Source: Pseudomicrostroma phylloplanum
Lineage: Eukaryota > Basidiomycota > Exobasidiomycetes > Microstromatales
DNA: 64,000 bases
Assembly: GCA_039545275.1 (NCBI GenBank)
Contig: BCHS01000005.1
Coordinates: 310,001 to 374,000 of the forward strand
Direction of reading: 5' to 3'
Shown here one piece after another: positions 63,871-64,000 of this stretch. The stretch's first letter is position 1, and each line of letters starts with the position of its first letter. The notes beneath the pieces are model-generated. The model was not told the DNA's origin, searched no databases, and worked only from the letters and a program-made list of their open reading frames with translations. Both the position numbers and the translations under genes were made by a program.

Positions 63871-64000
63871 CGTAGGTGAACCAAGCGGTGCGATGGTGGA
63901 CCAGCAGACGAGATCGGCACCAATGGAAGGAAATGGCAGCAATGCAATCGCCATGCGTCTGTGCGGAAGCCAGATTTGGATCGCGGCTCTGCTTCCGACG

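Noticed and set aside
1..64000. CRISPR array, prokaryotic operon or secondary-metabolite cluster
   Set aside because: No regularly spaced repeats with spacers, and no PKS, NRPS or terpene synthase text. Spliceosomal introns show a eukaryotic genome.

Overview
The window is nuclear DNA of a filamentous or dimorphic fungus, most likely a basidiomycete. Signs of this are short spliceosomal introns (about 50-110 nt) that nearly all begin GTGAGT, serine-rich low-complexity extensions on ordinary housekeeping proteins, a Zn2Cys6 regulator, and a fused gag-pol Ty3/gypsy element. The style of the extensions suggests Ustilaginomycotina, but this is inference and not firm. Gene models were built by hand: exon joins were accepted only when the reading phase matched across the intron and the joined protein made sense.

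Left edge (1-2692): the 5' part of a Ty3/gypsy retrotransposon on the minus strand, open from gag through protease into reverse transcriptase and cut by the window edge, with a candidate LTR. Next, 3459-8499 is a lipin-type phosphatidate phosphatase (PAH1). Then come a membrane-anchored NYN/LOTUS-like RNA-nuclease-type protein (8807-12153, minus), an HNH nuclease (12629-13817, minus), an ACMSD-like amidohydrolase (14164-15487), a Rossmann-fold/coiled-coil fusion (15636-17939, minus), a long sorting nexin 3 (18489-20034), a small Hva1-Tudor protein (20580-20911), and an aquaglyceroporin with both NPA boxes altered (21192-22710, minus).

Middle: a START-domain protein and a glyoxalase I with a presequence diverge from a shared promoter (24004-26427). 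A small disordered protein, a nine-exon UBC7-type E2 and a class I sirtuin follow. The sirtuin diverges across about 1.6 kb from a Zn2Cys6 transcription factor (32941-36079). Then come an AIF/FSP1-like oxidoreductase, an MFS transporter, a D-serine dehydratase, an AMMECR1 protein, a disordered serine-rich protein, a TFIIB/BRF-like factor and a large FAD oxidoreductase (49786-51588).

Right part: an intron-containing tRNA-Arg(CCU) gene, a PAS-kinase-like protein kinase (53225-56029, minus), a gene-poor stretch of about 4 kb with an odd tandem repeat, a Rab-like GTPase with a very long N-terminus and a CC prenylation tail, and the TRAPP subunit BET3 at the right edge.

The genes do not form one pathway. 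Several fit membrane lipid and traffic biology (PAH1, START, SNX3, Rab, BET3), amino-acid or aldehyde detoxification (GLO1, DSD1, amidohydrolase), and gene regulation (sirtuin, Zn2Cys6 factor, BRF-like). I saw no CRISPR array and no clear secondary-metabolite cluster. The least ordinary items are the Rossmann/coiled-coil fusion, the anchored NYN/LOTUS protein beside an HNH nuclease, the HPA/NTA aquaporin, and the tandem repeat near 59.5 kb.
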